A DNA stretch of 64,000 bases, taken from contig NC_037275.1 in the NCBI RefSeq assembly GCF_000002425.4, positions 8,702,450 to 8,766,449 of the forward strand, given 5' to 3'. The position numbers were made by a program, and so were the translations under genes. The DNA comes from Physcomitrium patens (taxonomy: Eukaryota; Streptophyta; Bryopsida; Funariales; Funariaceae). The notes under the pieces are model-generated. The model was not told the DNA's origin and ran no database searches. It saw only the letters and a list, made by a program, of their open reading frames with translations. This document shows, in pieces, positions 43,001-55,961 of the stretch (position 1 is its first letter; every line of letters starts with the position of its first letter).

Positions 43001-43581
43001 TTGACTTTTCAAAAGCTCATAATCTTAGGGCAAAAGATTTGGCAATTCATTTGTCAAAGCTACATGCAATAATGAAGGCATAGTTAAAAGAAGCTCAAGA
43101 ACAACAAAAGATCAATGCAAATATCTATCAAAAGAAACAACCACCATTTCACATGGGTGATAAGGTATGATTACTTTATCGCAACATCAAGACCACTCGT
43201 CTTTGTAACAAGTTGGACTATCAAAGGCTTAGATTTTTTTCTATTTCTGCACAAATCAATTCACTTATATATCATTTATACCTACCGAAGTCAATGAAAA
43301 TCCATCCAATATTCTACATGTCTCTTTTTCAACCATACAAGATAATAGACATACCAAGAAGAAGACAAGCTCTACCTCCTCCTATAGAAGTAGACAATAA
43401 TAAAGAGTTTGAAGTAGAAGAAGTCTTAGATTCAAGGCGGTGCCAAAATAAATTGAAATATCTTATCTATTAGTGTAGATATGATATTAATGAACATACA
43501 TAGGAGCGAGTAAAGAATCTTGCAAATGCAACAAAGGTAGTGGAGGCTTTTTATCGACAACATCCATCAAAATTAAGATAA
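40063..43581 (+). pseudogene. pol of copy F: protease, RT, RNase H, integrase, chromodomain
   Basis: Protease at 40119-40500 (FALLDSRASACFLDEEFAKR; the catalytic DSG reads DSR, a G-to-A change). RT lead-in at about 40740-40900 (YDCSIDLQEGAQLPFESIYS). RT about 40900-41445 with YVDD intact at 41236-41247 (CYVDDILIYSKN). RNase H about 41600-41950 (TFEFALDAVLSQME; EINYKIHDKEFLTIMDSF). Integrase finger at about 42300-42470 (ARHDF, GHFGYN; first Cys of the CX2C changed to Phe, QSFDVC) and core at about 42540-42860 (MDLPISNSYDSIF; the second Asp codon is in DRRTQ-like text; N-G-Q-T-K-R-V-N at the Glu site, so Glu is lost). GPF-like module and chromodomain (43405-43560) end at TAA 43579-43581. Broken by stops and frameshifts near 41071 and 42716. 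Confidence 0.89.
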
Positions 43582-43674
43582 AAATCTTGCTTATAAAAGA
43601 AATAAAATCTAGATAAGATAACATTCTATTTTCAATCTTTATTTGTGCTTCTTTATAGTTGTGATGCTGAAAAG

Positions 43675-44052
43675 ATGGAGAATTAACAACCAGTGGATTT
43701 GACTCAAGAGCCTTCAAGATGATGCAATCAAGATAAAGATCCTTAAGAATGTCATGTTCTTCTTCAAATAGATGGCGAGATACAATGTGTTTGATATCAC
43801 GACCTTAAAAGAGACTCTTGATGTTTGATGATTTTATTAGGGGTAGGAAAAACTCCTAATGGTGTTTCAAATGTTTTATTTAAAGGAAGTTATGAAGGCC
43901 TCAACAATGATCAAATTATTGGGTGGCCTTCTCGCTCTAATATGGAACACTATCGATGGTTGAGAGGCCCTATCAATCATCTTCAAAGAAAACAAAGATT
44001 AGAGTATGTGACAAATATAATTCACCGCATCTTAAATTTCCTGGACATGTGA
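43675..44052 (+). pseudogene. Extra ORF downstream of pol (copy F), 45-nt in-frame deletion
   Basis: ATG at 43675 to TGA at 44050-44052. It reads MEN-stop-QPVDLTQEP, then lacks 15 codons compared with A, and is open from about 43825 to the end: LGVGKTPNGVSNVLFKGSYE, GLNNDQIIGWPSRSNMEHYR, WLRGPINHLQRKQRLEYV. It is the longest unbroken stretch of this frame in the window. That the deletion is a multiple of three fits a history as coding sequence, but one case proves nothing. Function unknown. Confidence 0.73.
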
Positions 44053-44093
44053 TCACTGCTCCTCGTGGAACTCATCTCGAAAAGGTGGGATAA

Positions 44094-44644
44094 TGTTATG
44101 GACATATATTTATTGTAATTATTATCTAGATGATATAAATAAGTAGAAGTAGATAAAAATAGATTAATTTCATAATATCTTCTAGAAAAGCTTCATAGAA
44201 GCTTCACAGATGCTGCTTTGACTTTATATGTATTTATACTTAATTAGTAGGTTAGAAACTTAGTCAACAAGTTAACCACGTGCCACACATATTAGTATCT
44301 TGCAAAATAAGCTAACTATATCGCGTCCACATAGAAAACTTACCTTGTAAGTTAAAATATGTATTGTGTAAAGTCAACACATTTTTGGAGGTCCTATAGA
44401 ACACCCCACATAGCTCCTAGGTAGATAGTATATATAGAGGCAAGAGTGAAGCCTTCTTCACTCTTGTCAACTCCTTTCTTGCTTCTAGTCTAGTTTAAGG
44501 GTCTCTAGTTTTCTTGTCTTTTGACAATAGCTATTCCAATTATTTTTTTTTTAATATATATATTTAGTTATTTCTATTTTGTCATTTTTCTTTGAAAAAA
44601 GTCTCATTTGTTTATTTATTTTTATCAAGTTCTTGTCCTTGATG
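44094..44644 (+). repeat. 3' LTR of copy F
   Basis: From TGTTATGG to CTTGATG, preceded by GAAAAGGTGGGA (44079-44090). It has the TATA box (about 44431), palindrome and CACTCTTGTCAAC. Directly after it the Tc1 reading frame resumes. Confidence 0.92.
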
Positions 44645-44819
44645 CAAATACCACCTCAATACTTGGAAGATAAAACCAAAAGAAGTTTGGAAATTATAAG
44701 AAAAAATAGCTGTAAAATAGAATAATATTAAAGCAATGTTGTACCAAAAGTTAATAGAAAGTTAGCCTAGGAGGTTGGAAGAAGTTATCAAGGCCAAAGG
44801 AGGTCCTATAAAGTATTGA
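44645..44819 (+). pseudogene. Tc1/mariner-type transposase, C-terminal part
   Basis: After one CAAAT, the frame from EHLK (38307-38318) continues as KYHLNTWKIKPKEVWKL, stop, EKIAVK, then LIES-stop-PRRLEEVIKAKGGPIKY and TGA at 44817-44819. The ending PRR...KAKGGPTKY is typical of Tc1-type transposases. Both parts together give about 340 codons, the usual length. Confidence 0.85.
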
Positions 44820-47722
44820 TATGTAATTGGATACCATACTCAAAAAAATGTTTCAATACTATTTCAAATTGGATTGATCATAGCCCCACAATTACATGAT
44901 GGATTCTTTTCAACATAGGCTTATTTGATATCTATAAAAGAGTACTTTATTTGCTATACAAATTACATATCATTATTCACTATTATTCACTATATAGCAT
45001 TCTTTCTAAAATATGTTAAAATTGAAATAATTTTTTGAATCACCATATAGCTTAAGGCAGAATTCATTATGACTAATTTCCATAATGAATAGGTTTTTTT
45101 TTGGCTAACATTAGATGATGGCTAATGGGAGTATTCTTTGTGGTAAAAAAAATTATTATTTTATTTTATTAATAGTTCTTAAAAAATAAATATGTATATG
45201 TTTATTAATAAATAAATAAAATATAAAAATAAAATATAAAAATAAAAAGATCAAGAGAAGTGGGAAAAAAATAGAAATAAAGAAAAAATAAATAATAAAT
45301 AAAATAAATAAATAAATAAAAATGAGAGAAAAAATAAACATAAAAGAATGATCAAGAAGATAAGAAGCTACCCTTGAATGGCGACAACCTCCTTATTGAT
45401 AGAGATTCAAGTTGTCTCAAATCCCTCCCATTTTTATTTTTATTTTATTTTTTGGTTATTTAATTAATAGTCTACAATAGGTACTATTATCTTTTTTTAC
45501 GGTGGTCTTGAGGTTATCATTGCAATATAGCAAGGATCCCTAAGTGAGGTAGTGGTAGATCAAGAGATACTAGAATTTTAATATTTTTTGATGATCTTAG
45601 AATTCTGGTATTATAACAAAAGTGATATTTTTTCTATAGTGCAGTAGTGGACTTAAACAAAGGTACTCTTGCATGGTGTGCAAAGAGTTACTCAACATGA
45701 TTCTTCATCTTTTAGGATGGTTTTTCTTGATTTTACTTGAGCAGTTGTTTGTAGAGCTACTACCAATGACTTAAATAATTAAGGCAATATAGTAGCAACA
45801 ACAATGCAAATTGAGATGCTCTTTTTTGTTGATTGAGTTGCTATCAACAAAATTTGATGTTTCTTTTGCAATTCCAAATGGCTCCAATGGCATGCGTTGT
45901 TATTCTTATTTTTTTTTCTTGTATGCAACAACAAATTGTTAAAGAAGAGTTGTAGTCAGGTTGTTGTATTATTTTCTTTATATTCATGGTTAAAAAGCAT
46001 TATGTGTTGTCATGTAATTGTGATCTTTATATTACTATTCTCTGCTCAATAAGTAGTATGGATATTATATTACTTGACATTGGTAAGATCATTGATTAAA
46101 TTTTTGTTATTTTAACTTTTTTTTTTGGAGTTGAATGCTTTGAGGAATCTAAAGTTTGAAGAAAGTTTTTTCCTCCTTCAAGTTGGTGCTATAATGTGGC
46201 AATAAGAGAATCACAAATTGTATTTATTTTTTTCAACAAATTAAAATTTCCTAAATTTAATGTAGTAACAATCAAACCTATTGATTTGATTTTTTTCTTG
46301 TAATTTCCATAGTAGATTGAACTTAGCAGTGACTAGATTATTAAATTCTTAATTTTATTTTAGCATGATATCTAAAAAGTAATTATGTGGTGAATCCATT
46401 AAATTCTTAGATTTTATGTATATATATATTAATCTTCATGAAGTTGGCATTTGGATTCTGCAAACAATGTTTATAAGCATCTTGGTAGGCATACACACTA
46501 GTTCCTATATCTTAAGCCTCTTGTCCTCATCATCATCAATTTAGTTAGTGCATACCTTCTCAAGATTCTTCATATTTTAGACAAACAAGTGATCCAAATA
46601 TATTAGACGATTTCAATAGCCTTTTCCATTTTAGCTCCACTAAAATCATTGGCATTTTATTTTTATTGCATGGTTTGGGATGACTTGCTATTGCAAGTGT
46701 AAATTTTGGTAAAGTTTTTTGCTTCACTACTTGATTGATTTAAGGATGTTAAGAGTAATTTGATAAAGATTTAAATAAAGGCTGAATTTCTAAGATTTTC
46801 CTATTTAATTCACTTGTTGTGAATAAAAAATAAACCTATAATTAATAGAGGCTTATTATAGCTCATAGATGCTAATCTTATATCATTTGTAAGAAAAAAT
46901 TTGATATTATTTCTTTCAAAGTAGCATATTAAAGAAGAGTAACATCTTAATGGATTATAGAGGCATATAAAAAATATTAAATTTTAGTATTTTTTTAAGC
47001 TTATTTGTCAATCTATAGAGACTATTTTTCTTGAGAGATTATCAAGTACCACAAATATTTGACAATAACAACAAGTTTATCAAAATTAAATTTTATTTTA
47101 TAATATAAAATAAAATAAGGATTTTTTATTTATATTATTTTATTTATATGATAATATAATTCTTAATTGTGATATTTGATTATAAATTATTCTAATTATG
47201 AATTTATTCTTTGCAAAAAAATATTTAATTAATTTAAAGTGAGAGACTAAGTTGAAAGATAGATTTTATTTTAAACTAAAGCCTTAACTTATGCTTGTCA
47301 TTTGAATTCATGAATAGGACCTTATTGGATAAATTTAATTTGTGATTAATTTTTAAATACTTCCAATGAGAGTCTTTTAGATTCATCAAAAAAATCTATA
47401 TTGTCATTGGAATTTGGAATCATCATCATTATTGATAATACCTCTTATAAAAGCTTTGTTGATTTTTTTGTCCATTTTTTATGTACTAAAAAATATAAAT
47501 AAATGATATAAGATCAAATTATATATTTTAGATTTATTAAATTAAAATAAAATTTAAAATCAAAGGAAAAAAAAATCACTCAACAAGAAACTAAATCAAT
47601 GCATATGTTAAGTATCACTTTGATCCAATCTAGACTATTTAAAAATTTAATACAAAAAATTCTAAGAACAATCATCGATTCAAATCTACCTACTTCAATT
47701 AAAAAATTGTAATACTATATAA
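44820..47722. other. AT-rich sequence without recognised genes
   Basis: The first 200 bp may hold the 3' end of the Tc1 element. 45150-45360 is low-complexity A/T sequence (AAATAAATAAATAA type). 45650-46700 is somewhat less AT-rich, with short open pieces but no domain I recognise. The stretch 47030-47720 is again extremely AT-rich. Confidence 0.5.
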
Positions 47723-48226
47723 TGTTAAGGATATGAATATCAAAGAATCAAAAATTCAATACACTCTTATGTAACTCAAAATAAATAGATATTCATTCAA
47801 ATCTAATATAATATTGAATCTAGAATGGCTATTGCCAAAGATAAAAAGATTAGAAAGTCTTGAAATAAGATTAAGGACTAAAAAAGTATTGATAAGAGTA
47901 AAGAAAACCTCACTCTTGCCTCCATATATACTATCAATTAGAAACTATGTAACAATGTCCTATAAGATTTTCAATACATGTTTAATTTGTAAGACATGTG
48001 TCTTAACTTGTAAGGCAAGATTTCTATGTACATGCCACATTATTATCTTGTATCACAAGCTATTTACATGTGCAATACATGGCTAACTTGCTGTCTAAGT
48101 TTTTAACCTACCAATCAATTATAAACATATATAAAGTCAAATACGTGTCTATAAAGCTTCTAAGAAGCTTTGCCATAAGATAATATAAAATCTATCTACA
48201 TTTACTTTCTACCTAGTACTTCTTAT

Positions 48227-48287
<61 letters not shown>

Positions 48288-48292
48288 CAATA
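47723..48292 (-). repeat. 3' LTR of G1
   Basis: Reversed LTR of the second subtype, from TGTTAAGGATATGAA to about TTACAATA. It has the family TATA/palindrome region at about 47890-47935 and a long TA microsatellite in U3. The purine tract is represented by the reverse of AGAATAGGGA near 48298-48307. Confidence 0.84.
48232..48283. repeat. (TA)n microsatellite in the LTR of G1
   Basis: About 50 bases of alternating TA close to the LTR terminus, absent from the other LTR copies; a later expansion. Confidence 0.94.
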
Positions 48293-48333
48293 TTATTCCC
48301 TATTCTAGGAATGAGTTCGATGAGAGGTAGTTA

Positions 48334-48756
48334 TTATATGTTGAAGAAGTTCAAGATGCGACAAATTGTATTTGCCACATACTTTGATCTTTTTTTTTCT
48401 TTAAAGGAGGTTAATAGGTTTTCTCAGCCATCGATAATGTCTCATTCTAAGATAATAAGACTACCCTATTATTTAGTCATTGTTAAGGCCTTCATAATTT
48501 CTTTCAAACAAAACATTTGTAAGAATATTAAGAATTGTTCCTACCTCTAATAAAACCACCAAACATCAAGAATCTCTTCTAAAGATATGATATTAAATAT
48601 ATTGTATCTTACCATCTATTTAAGAAAGAATTTGTCATTTTTAAAGATCTTTATCTCAATTACATTATCTTAAAGATTATGATAATCACAATGTTTCATC
48701 TGATAAGTCACAAACAATAGCTCTTATATTAAATTTACTAGTTGTTGGTTTTCTAT
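48334..48756 (-). pseudogene. Extra ORF downstream of pol (G1)
   Basis: Minus strand from ATA (former ATG, 48756-48754), reading IENQQLVN, to TAA (48336-48334): again exactly 423 nt although at least one compensated shift lies inside. The 3' part encodes the counterpart of YVANTIRRI...FFNI (the reverse of 48340-48400). Decayed more than in A and F. Confidence 0.65.
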
Positions 48757-48841
48757 CTTCTTAGCACTATAATCAAAGATAGAAGTTAAAATATAATCTT
48801 TTTTGAACTCCATTTCTTACATAGCCAAGATTTGTTATTCT

Positions 48842-51800
48842 TTATCTTGGTTTTAATGGATGTTGCGAATGGAAAGTACCACTTTTTTTATTGCATTTGT
48901 AAGATTCTCAACTACCTTTCATATGCATTCACTAATACCATATCTAAGCTAATAAATAAGATATTCCAAATTATTTTGATGTTGCCTTAAATCTAAGTCT
49001 TCTTTGACCTCAAACTCTTCATTATTATCTACTTCCATAAGAAGAGGTGACATTTGACTTCTTTCTAAGATATTTAATATCTTATATGGCTTAATATATA
49101 TATATATATATGGAATGTAAAATGGATCTTCATAGACTTAAGTAGATATATTTAATAAATAACTAAATTGATTTATTCACAAATAGAATATGGTCCAAGT
49201 CTATAGTAATCCAACTTATCATAAGAGCGGCTAATTTTGATATTATTATGAAGCAATCATATCTTTTTGCCAATATAGAATTCATATTGCTCCTTGTAAA
49301 AGGCATCTGCATTGGACTTTTGTTGTTCTTAAGCTTCTTTTAGTTGTACCTTCATTATTGTATGTACCTCGTATAAATAATTTACAAAAAAATTGTCATA
49401 AGATTATCAATTTTTAAAAATCAAAAATATTAAATTATAATAATAACTATAATTAATAAAAAAAATATTTATTACATAAAAAATATGCTATATTATTTAT
49501 AACAAACTTTGTAATGATGAAAGAATTTTTTAATTATTTTGATGGTAGTTAATGATATATCTTAAATATTACTTTAAAACTTGATTTACATGCTTTATTT
49601 GTCTACCAATTAAAAGATAAAAAGAAAAAGATAATTTTATGTCTCCTTTAGAATCTTAAAAATATTTTTTTTAAATCTTGATATAAATTTATTTTCTCTA
49701 TCTTATATAATATCTTTGGATAATCCATGATAGTGATAGATATTGTCAAGAAAAAGCTTAACCATTTCTTTACTAATGGTAGATTTTGTTTATACTAAAA
49801 AATATGTCATTTTAGTATAATAATCTATTATTATAAATATAAAATCATACAAACCTGAGACTAAAAGATCTATAATAAAATCCATAGAAATAAAAGGCCA
49901 TGATTGTTTTGAAATAGGTAATGATTTAAGAAGTCTATAAGGTTGATGACAAAGATTTTTTTATCTTCAACAAACATCATATTATTATACAAAGTCTTTG
50001 ACTATTTGTTATATTTGAGGCTAGTAAAAATCTCTTGATATTAACTCTAAAGTATTGTTGTATTCAAAATATTTGGCTATTAGAAAGTTATGAAGAGCTT
50101 AAAGAACTCGTAATTATACTTCATCTTCTTGAATGTACAATCATCCTTCAAAATAGAGTAGATTATTTTTAAACTCAAATTTAGAAGTATTATGAGATTT
50201 AAAAGAATTCTTCTTAATATCAAAAATAAGAGAATTAGAAGATATACTTGATTGAACTTTCTTAAAAAAGATTAAATCAATAATTAATATTGCTTTCATT
50301 AATCAAAGATAAAAATATTCTAGTTTAAGAGAATTATTTTTTATTAATCAAAAGTTGCATCTTCTTTTGATATAAGATAAGAACATCTGAAAAAGGCGTC
50401 CAATAAATCTTATTATTTTTTAGATCCATAAATAATCTTGAAATCAAATCTTGATAAAAATATCCTCCAACAAGCTTGGAAATAATTCAAAATATGTGTT
50501 GATATGAAGTGTTCAAGGTTCTTGTAATTTATATATATAGTAACTATATTAAAAATACCTTTTAAATAATAATGTCATTCTTGAAATGAATCCACAATTG
50601 CAAGAAGCTCATTGTTATAAATCTTATAATTAATCTTGATTTCTGAAAATTTCTTGGAATAGAAAGCTACAAGACAGAGCTTATTATATGCTCCCATTAA
50701 TAACAATACTACATTGATAGTAAAGTTACATGCATCTATCTTTATAAAGAATATTTTAAAAAAGTCAATATAATACAAGATTGGTACAAAAATAAAAGTT
50801 GTCTTTAAAGTTTCAAATAATGCTTTAGCTTCTTTACTCTACTAAAGTTTTTCTTTATATGTCAGATATGTAAGAAGAGCCACAACTTGAGAATTTTTTT
50901 TGAAAAAGATTTGATAATAATTGGAAAATTCCAAAAACATATTGCATATCTTTAATTATTTTTTAAATCTCTTAATCCATGATAATATGGACTTTTTTAG
51001 GATCCATCATAAAGACATCATTTGAAATGATATATTCTAAAAAAATTAACTTTAATAATGTGAAATACATATTTTTCTATCTTAGTATATAATCCTACAT
51101 CTCTAGATTTTTGTAGTATGCAATAAACATGAAATTCATACTTTTTATATTTTAATAATAAATTAAAATAATGTTTAAATTATAGATAATAAAATAATCA
51201 AGAAACTCAAAAAAGATATCATTTATTAGATTATAAAAAGCACATAGTAAATTCATGAGTCTAAAAGGCATGACATTATATTTAAAATGCATATACCTAT
51301 TTTGAAATATAATCTTCTATTCATCTCCTTCTTTAATGTATATCAAGTTTTATAATCTTTTTATAAGTTTTATAATCTTTTTATAAGTTTTATAGATCTA
51401 TTTTTATATAGATTCTTGCTTGATTGAATTAATCAAAAAGTCTTAAAATCAAAGGTAGAAGATACCTATGCTTCATAGCGATCTTGTTCAATCTTTGATA
51501 GTCTATAAACATTTACAAAGATCCATCTTTTTTTTCACAAATAATATGAGAGCTTCTATTGGAGATTTAAGATGGTATATAAAATTTTAAGCCAAGTTCT
51601 GGTCAATGTATTCTTTAAGTATAGCTAACTTATTTTGTAATAAATTTTAGATTGGTCTAAACGGTAACTGAGTTTTTTTTTAAAGATCATTAAAATAATC
51701 ATAGGAATGATGCTTTAGAAATATATTTATATTTTTCTTCTTAAAAATATCTTAATAATCTTAGTATTGGCTTAGAATATGACTTGAAATCTTTTTTCCA

Positions 51801-52084
51801 TCAAAAATAGATATAGCATATATAAAAAAAATTGACTCTCTTTTTACAACATGCATGAAAGTTCTTGCACCTACCAATAAGAATTTAGATGTATTGGACT
51901 TTAAAGATTTTTTACTTGACTAACAAAATCCTAGATTGAATTATGGAAAAAATTAAGATTATAAGAAATTTAATTTATTTGAGAGTTAAATTTTCTTAGC
52001 CATTATAGTCCTAAAATAATTAAATTAAAAAGAGATTTAATCACATTAAATATTACTAAGCTATTATAATGATTAGTTTTTATA
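48842..52084 (-). pseudogene. pol of G1: partial protease to chromodomain
   Basis: On the minus strand, right to left: protease remnant (about 52084-51750), RT (about 51620-50870), RNase H (50778-50575; TINVVLLLMGAYNKLC, EIKINYKIYNNELLAIVDSF), integrase finger and core (about 50200-49400), chromodomain (about 49030-48866), and TAA at 48844-48842. A TA microsatellite (about 49091-49111) lies near the chromodomain. Many stops. The upstream end joins G2 at about 52084. Confidence 0.78.
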
Positions 52085-53967
52085 TCTAAACTTGGTGATG
52101 ATTTAGAATATGTGCTGACATAAAGTCTTTGAGATTCTTATGATTTGTATACATGGTGACTAGACTTGAAGTGCCTTCTAAATAATGACACTATTCTTGA
52201 AAAGAATCTACAATTGCAAGAAGTTCTTTGTCATAGATCTCATAATTAATCTTCGCTACTAAAAAATTTCTAGAATGAAAAGCTACAAGTTGAAGTTTAT
52301 CATTTATTTCTATTTATGATAATATTAGACTTAAAGAAAAGTTTAATGCATTTATTTTTATAAAAAATATCTTTAAAAAGTCAATATAATACAAGATTGG
52401 TGTAAAAATAAAGGCTATTTTTAAAACTTTAAATGTTACTTCTGCTTCTTAATTCCACTAAAGTTTGTCTTTACAAGTCAAATATATAAGTGAAGATGCA
52501 ACTCAAGAGAAGAGTTTGATGAGGATCTAATATTAGTTGATAAATCTCAAAAAACATTGAACATCTCATATCATTTTTGAGATCTTCTAATCCATAATAG
52601 TTTGAATTTTCTTAAGATCCATTATAAATCCATCATTTGAAATGATATAACCTAAGAAGTCAACTTGAGTACTGTAGAATATATACTTTTTTATCTTGGT
52701 ATAAAGTCTTGCATCTCTTAATTTTTGTAACACGTGGTGAACATGAAATTTATATTCTTTTATATTTTTAGAATAGATCAGGATGTCATTTAGATAATAG
52801 ACAATAAAATTATCCAAAAACTCTCAAAAAATATCATTCATAAGATATTGAAAAGTTGATGGTGCATTTGTAAGTCCAAAAAACATGACATTATATTCAA
52901 AATTTCTATACCTAGTTTGAAATACAATCTTCTATTCATCTCTTTTTTTAATGTTTACCTGATTGTATGCTCCTTGTAGGTCTATTTTTGTATAAATCTT
53001 AGTTTGATTCAATTGATCAAAAAGTCTAAATATTAAATATAGTGGATACATTTTTTTGATAGTGATCTTGTTAAATCCTCAATAATCAACACATATCCAC
53101 AATGATCCATCTTTTTTCTTGACAAATAGAATTGGGACTCATATTAGAGATTTGGAATGGCATATGAAGTTCTTAGCTAGATCCTCTTCAACATACTCCT
53201 TGAGTTTAGACAATTCATTATGTGATAAATTATAGATTGGTCCAAATTGTAATTGTGCTCCTTCTAAAAGGTCAATTGAACAATCATAGGAATGATATTC
53301 TAGAAGAATATCTGCATTTTTTTTTTCAAATAAATCTTGAAATTCTTAACATTGGCTTGGAATGCCATTTAAAGTCTTTGCACTATTAGAAATAGATTTG
53401 GTATAAATGACACAAGGTGATCCTTCTTTTGTAGCATGTAAGAAAGCTCTTGCATTTATAAACATGGGTTTAATTATACTAGACTTGTGATTTTCTAATT
53501 GATTAACTACACTCTTAATTATACTTTTAAAAAAGTTGAGAATACAAGAAATCCAATCTATTCAATGATTGTATTTTTTAAACTACAATAAGCCTAAAAT
53601 GTTTAGATTAGAAGGAGATCTAATAATATTAAATATCACAAAGTTCTTATGGCTATTGGTTATTATTTCTATAGGAAGGATTTTGTGAGTAACATCTTCA
53701 AAAGACAACGGACAATCATCTTTGACTTCTACATGAATAAGTTTAGTTTTTTTTTATTAAAGATATGCTAATTCTTTCAGTAAATTTTTCATCCAAGAAA
53801 CACACTGAGGCTCTTAAATCTAACAAAACAGAGGCTTTGTAATATTTAGGTCCTAAAATAATATTTAATATAAAACAAAAAGAGGATTTTGAGGAGAAAA
53901 TAGAACCTTTATTAGGTATTGTACAAGGTTTTAATTGCATGATTTCTATTATAATTAGACAAATTTA
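52085..53967 (-). pseudogene. pol of G2: protease, RT, RNase H (truncated)
   Basis: Protease: 53940-53743 (QLKPCTIPNKGSIFSSKSSF, LLDLRASVCFLDEKF, with DSG changed to DLR). RT: about 53250-52587, ending in the open piece 52817-52587 (FIVYYLNDILIYSKNIKEYK; YLND instead of YLDD; LGYIISNDGFIMDLKKIQ). RNase H: about 52480-52090, cut at the junction with G1. Integrase and everything downstream are missing from this copy. Confidence 0.81.
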
Positions 53968-54955
53968 TTTTCTAATATATTATCTTCTTTGGTATTTGTA
54001 CTCTTCATTTTATAATTATATTTTTTTTTTGGATAATTTTGAAGAATGTGCTTAGAATCTCTATAATATAAATATAATTTTTCTTAACTACAATGAGTCT
54101 TTTCTTGCTTAATAAGAGATTTGAAATGTACTGTATCAATTTACATATCTTCTACTTTTAAATGTATGTGTTGAATAGGCATTGATGTTGCCATTGAATT
54201 ATAATAACGTTAAGGCCCACTTGTCTGATTCTCAGATAGAAATTTGAAAAGTTAATTATCACACTTTACAATAAAGTTAATCGCTTGACTCAATATTTGA
54301 GGATCAGATAAGTTAAGCATCAATTTCTTTACCTCATATTATAATCTATAGAAAAATTGGCTTAAAAATGCAATATCATTCCACTTAATATCAGTTGTAA
54401 GTTATCAAAATTGTGAAGCATATAATATTATAGATTAATTGCCTTATCACAAAACATAGATCTTTTTGATTGTAATATAAGTTACATTATGTTTTCTATA
54501 TATAGATTGAAATTTTATCAAAAAAGCCTCCAAATTATATAATATTAGATCTTATTGTTGAAAAAAAAGATAAAAACCTTAATAATGCTGAATTTGAAAG
54601 AAGTGTATCAATGAATCTAACTTGTGATCCTTGAATTGGATAGCTTTTGGGATTGAAGTTCAATCATAAGTTATACTTGATTGATAAATCCTCGAAACTT
54701 AGATCTTATACTATTAAACTTCTTAAGCAAGGTAATTCTTGATTTTTTAGTATTAGAAGGATGTTTTGCTATAAGAAAAGAAACATGATTTAGTTGAGAT
54801 GTTGAAGCAACTCCAATCATATTTATATCTTCACTTCCTACCATTCTTCTTACTCCTTATGGTGGTAAACTGAGTTGATGCATTGCAAGTATTAATTTCT
54901 TCCATTGCTCTTGCATTTAAGCCATTCCATTCTTCATTTCAACAAGCTCGGCCAT
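53955..54955 (-). pseudogene. gag of G2
   Basis: ATG at 54955-54953 (MAELVEMKNGMA) to TAA at 53957-53955, about 333 codons with one small indel. Capsid-like part about 54730-54640 (LLKKFNSIRSKFRGFINQ); zinc-knuckle remnant near 54090-54030. The slippery heptamer is mutated (TTA GAA AAT, 53975-53967) but the distance to the stop is kept. Confidence 0.78.
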
Positions 54956-55169
54956 GATAATATTTAAATATATATATATATATCTGATTTTGCTCAAGTC
55001 TTCTAGAAAAGATGAATAGACATTAAAGAGGATACTAAGAATAATATCACTTTATAAAAGGGTAATCTACAACTTCTAATATACTTATGTCTTATCAAAA
55101 GAAAGGAATAATCCACTCTTAATCAAGAAAAGATAAGGCTCTGATATTATAAGTGTACTCTTGTCAGTT

Positions 55170-55674
55170 TTTCAAGAATAAGAACTTGATGAAAGTAAAT
55201 AAATAAGTATAATAAAATAAAAATAAAGAAATATGTATATTAAAAAAAACAAAAATGGTTATTGCCAAAAGACAAGGAAATTAGAGACTCTTGAATCTAG
55301 ACTAGAAGCAAAAAAGGAATTAACAAGAGTGAAGAAGGCTTCACTCTTGCCTCTATATATATCATCTAATTAGGAGATATATGGTAATATTCTATAGAAC
55401 CTCTAATATCTGTTGACTTTGCAAGACAAATGCTTTAGCTTATAAGACAAGTTTTTTATGAATGTGCCACATGGCTAACTTGTTGACCATGTTTTTAATC
55501 TAAAAAGTCAATTATAGACACCTATAAAGTCAAAGTAATGTCTATGAAGCTTTTAGGAAGCTATTATAAAAGATATTATAAAATTAATCTACTTTTATCT
55601 ATTTTTACTTACTTCTATCTACTTCTATCTAATCATATAGGTAATTATTGATTTATATGTGTATGTCCATGATA
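55170..55674 (-). repeat. 5' LTR of G2
   Basis: Reversed LTR of the first subtype, from about TTTCAAGAATAAG to CCATGATA, about 505 bp. The TATA/palindrome region is at about 55325-55375 (GAGTGAAGAAGGCTTCACTC kept). The primer-site region (CTGACAAGAGTA on the minus strand, about 55157-55168) lies directly inside. Confidence 0.84.
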
Positions 55675-55961
55675 TAAGACCTCTAATATATGTCCAATTT
55701 GCAAGACACATATCTTAACTTACAAAGCAAGTTTTTTTTATGTATGCCACATCATTAGCTTGTACTACAAGCTATCTACACATGCAACAAATGGCTAACT
55801 TTTTGACTAAGTTTCTAACCTATCAATCAATTGTAAACATGTATAAAGTTAAATAAGTGTCTATGAAACTTCTAAGAAGCTCTGCCATATGATAAAAAAT
55901 CTATATATATTTATCTTCCACCTAGTACTTTTTATCTAAATAAATATATATGTTTATGACA
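55675..55961 (-). repeat. Remaining part of the 5' LTR of G1 (U3 only)
   Basis: GACCTCTAATATATGTCC to TTTATGACA is LTR U3 in reverse and directly abuts the LTR of G2. TATA, palindrome and U5 are missing. It ends at the right target duplication TACAA. Confidence 0.77.

Larger units (their letters stand above)
38320..44644 (+). mobile_element. Chromovirus copy F, full length
   Basis: 6.3 kb with both LTRs of 550 bp, primer site, gag, frameshift heptamer, pol, extra ORF and purine tract. It is inserted in a Tc1-like transposase gene. It is the best copy for reading the family's organisation because gag and pol keep long open stretches. Confidence 0.94.
47723..55961 (-). mobile_element. Chromovirus copy G1 with G2 joined into it (composite)
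   Basis: The left LTR (47723-48292) and the right LTR fragment (55675-55961) are flanked by TATAA (47718-47722) and TACAA (55962-55966), a 5-bp duplication with one C/T difference, so they belong to one insertion, G1. Between them, reading on the minus strand from the right: a complete LTR of another subtype, gag, protease, RT, RNase H (G2), then abruptly protease, RT, RNase H, integrase, chromodomain, extra ORF (G1). The protease-RT-RNase H segment is therefore present twice in tandem. Confidence 0.82.
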
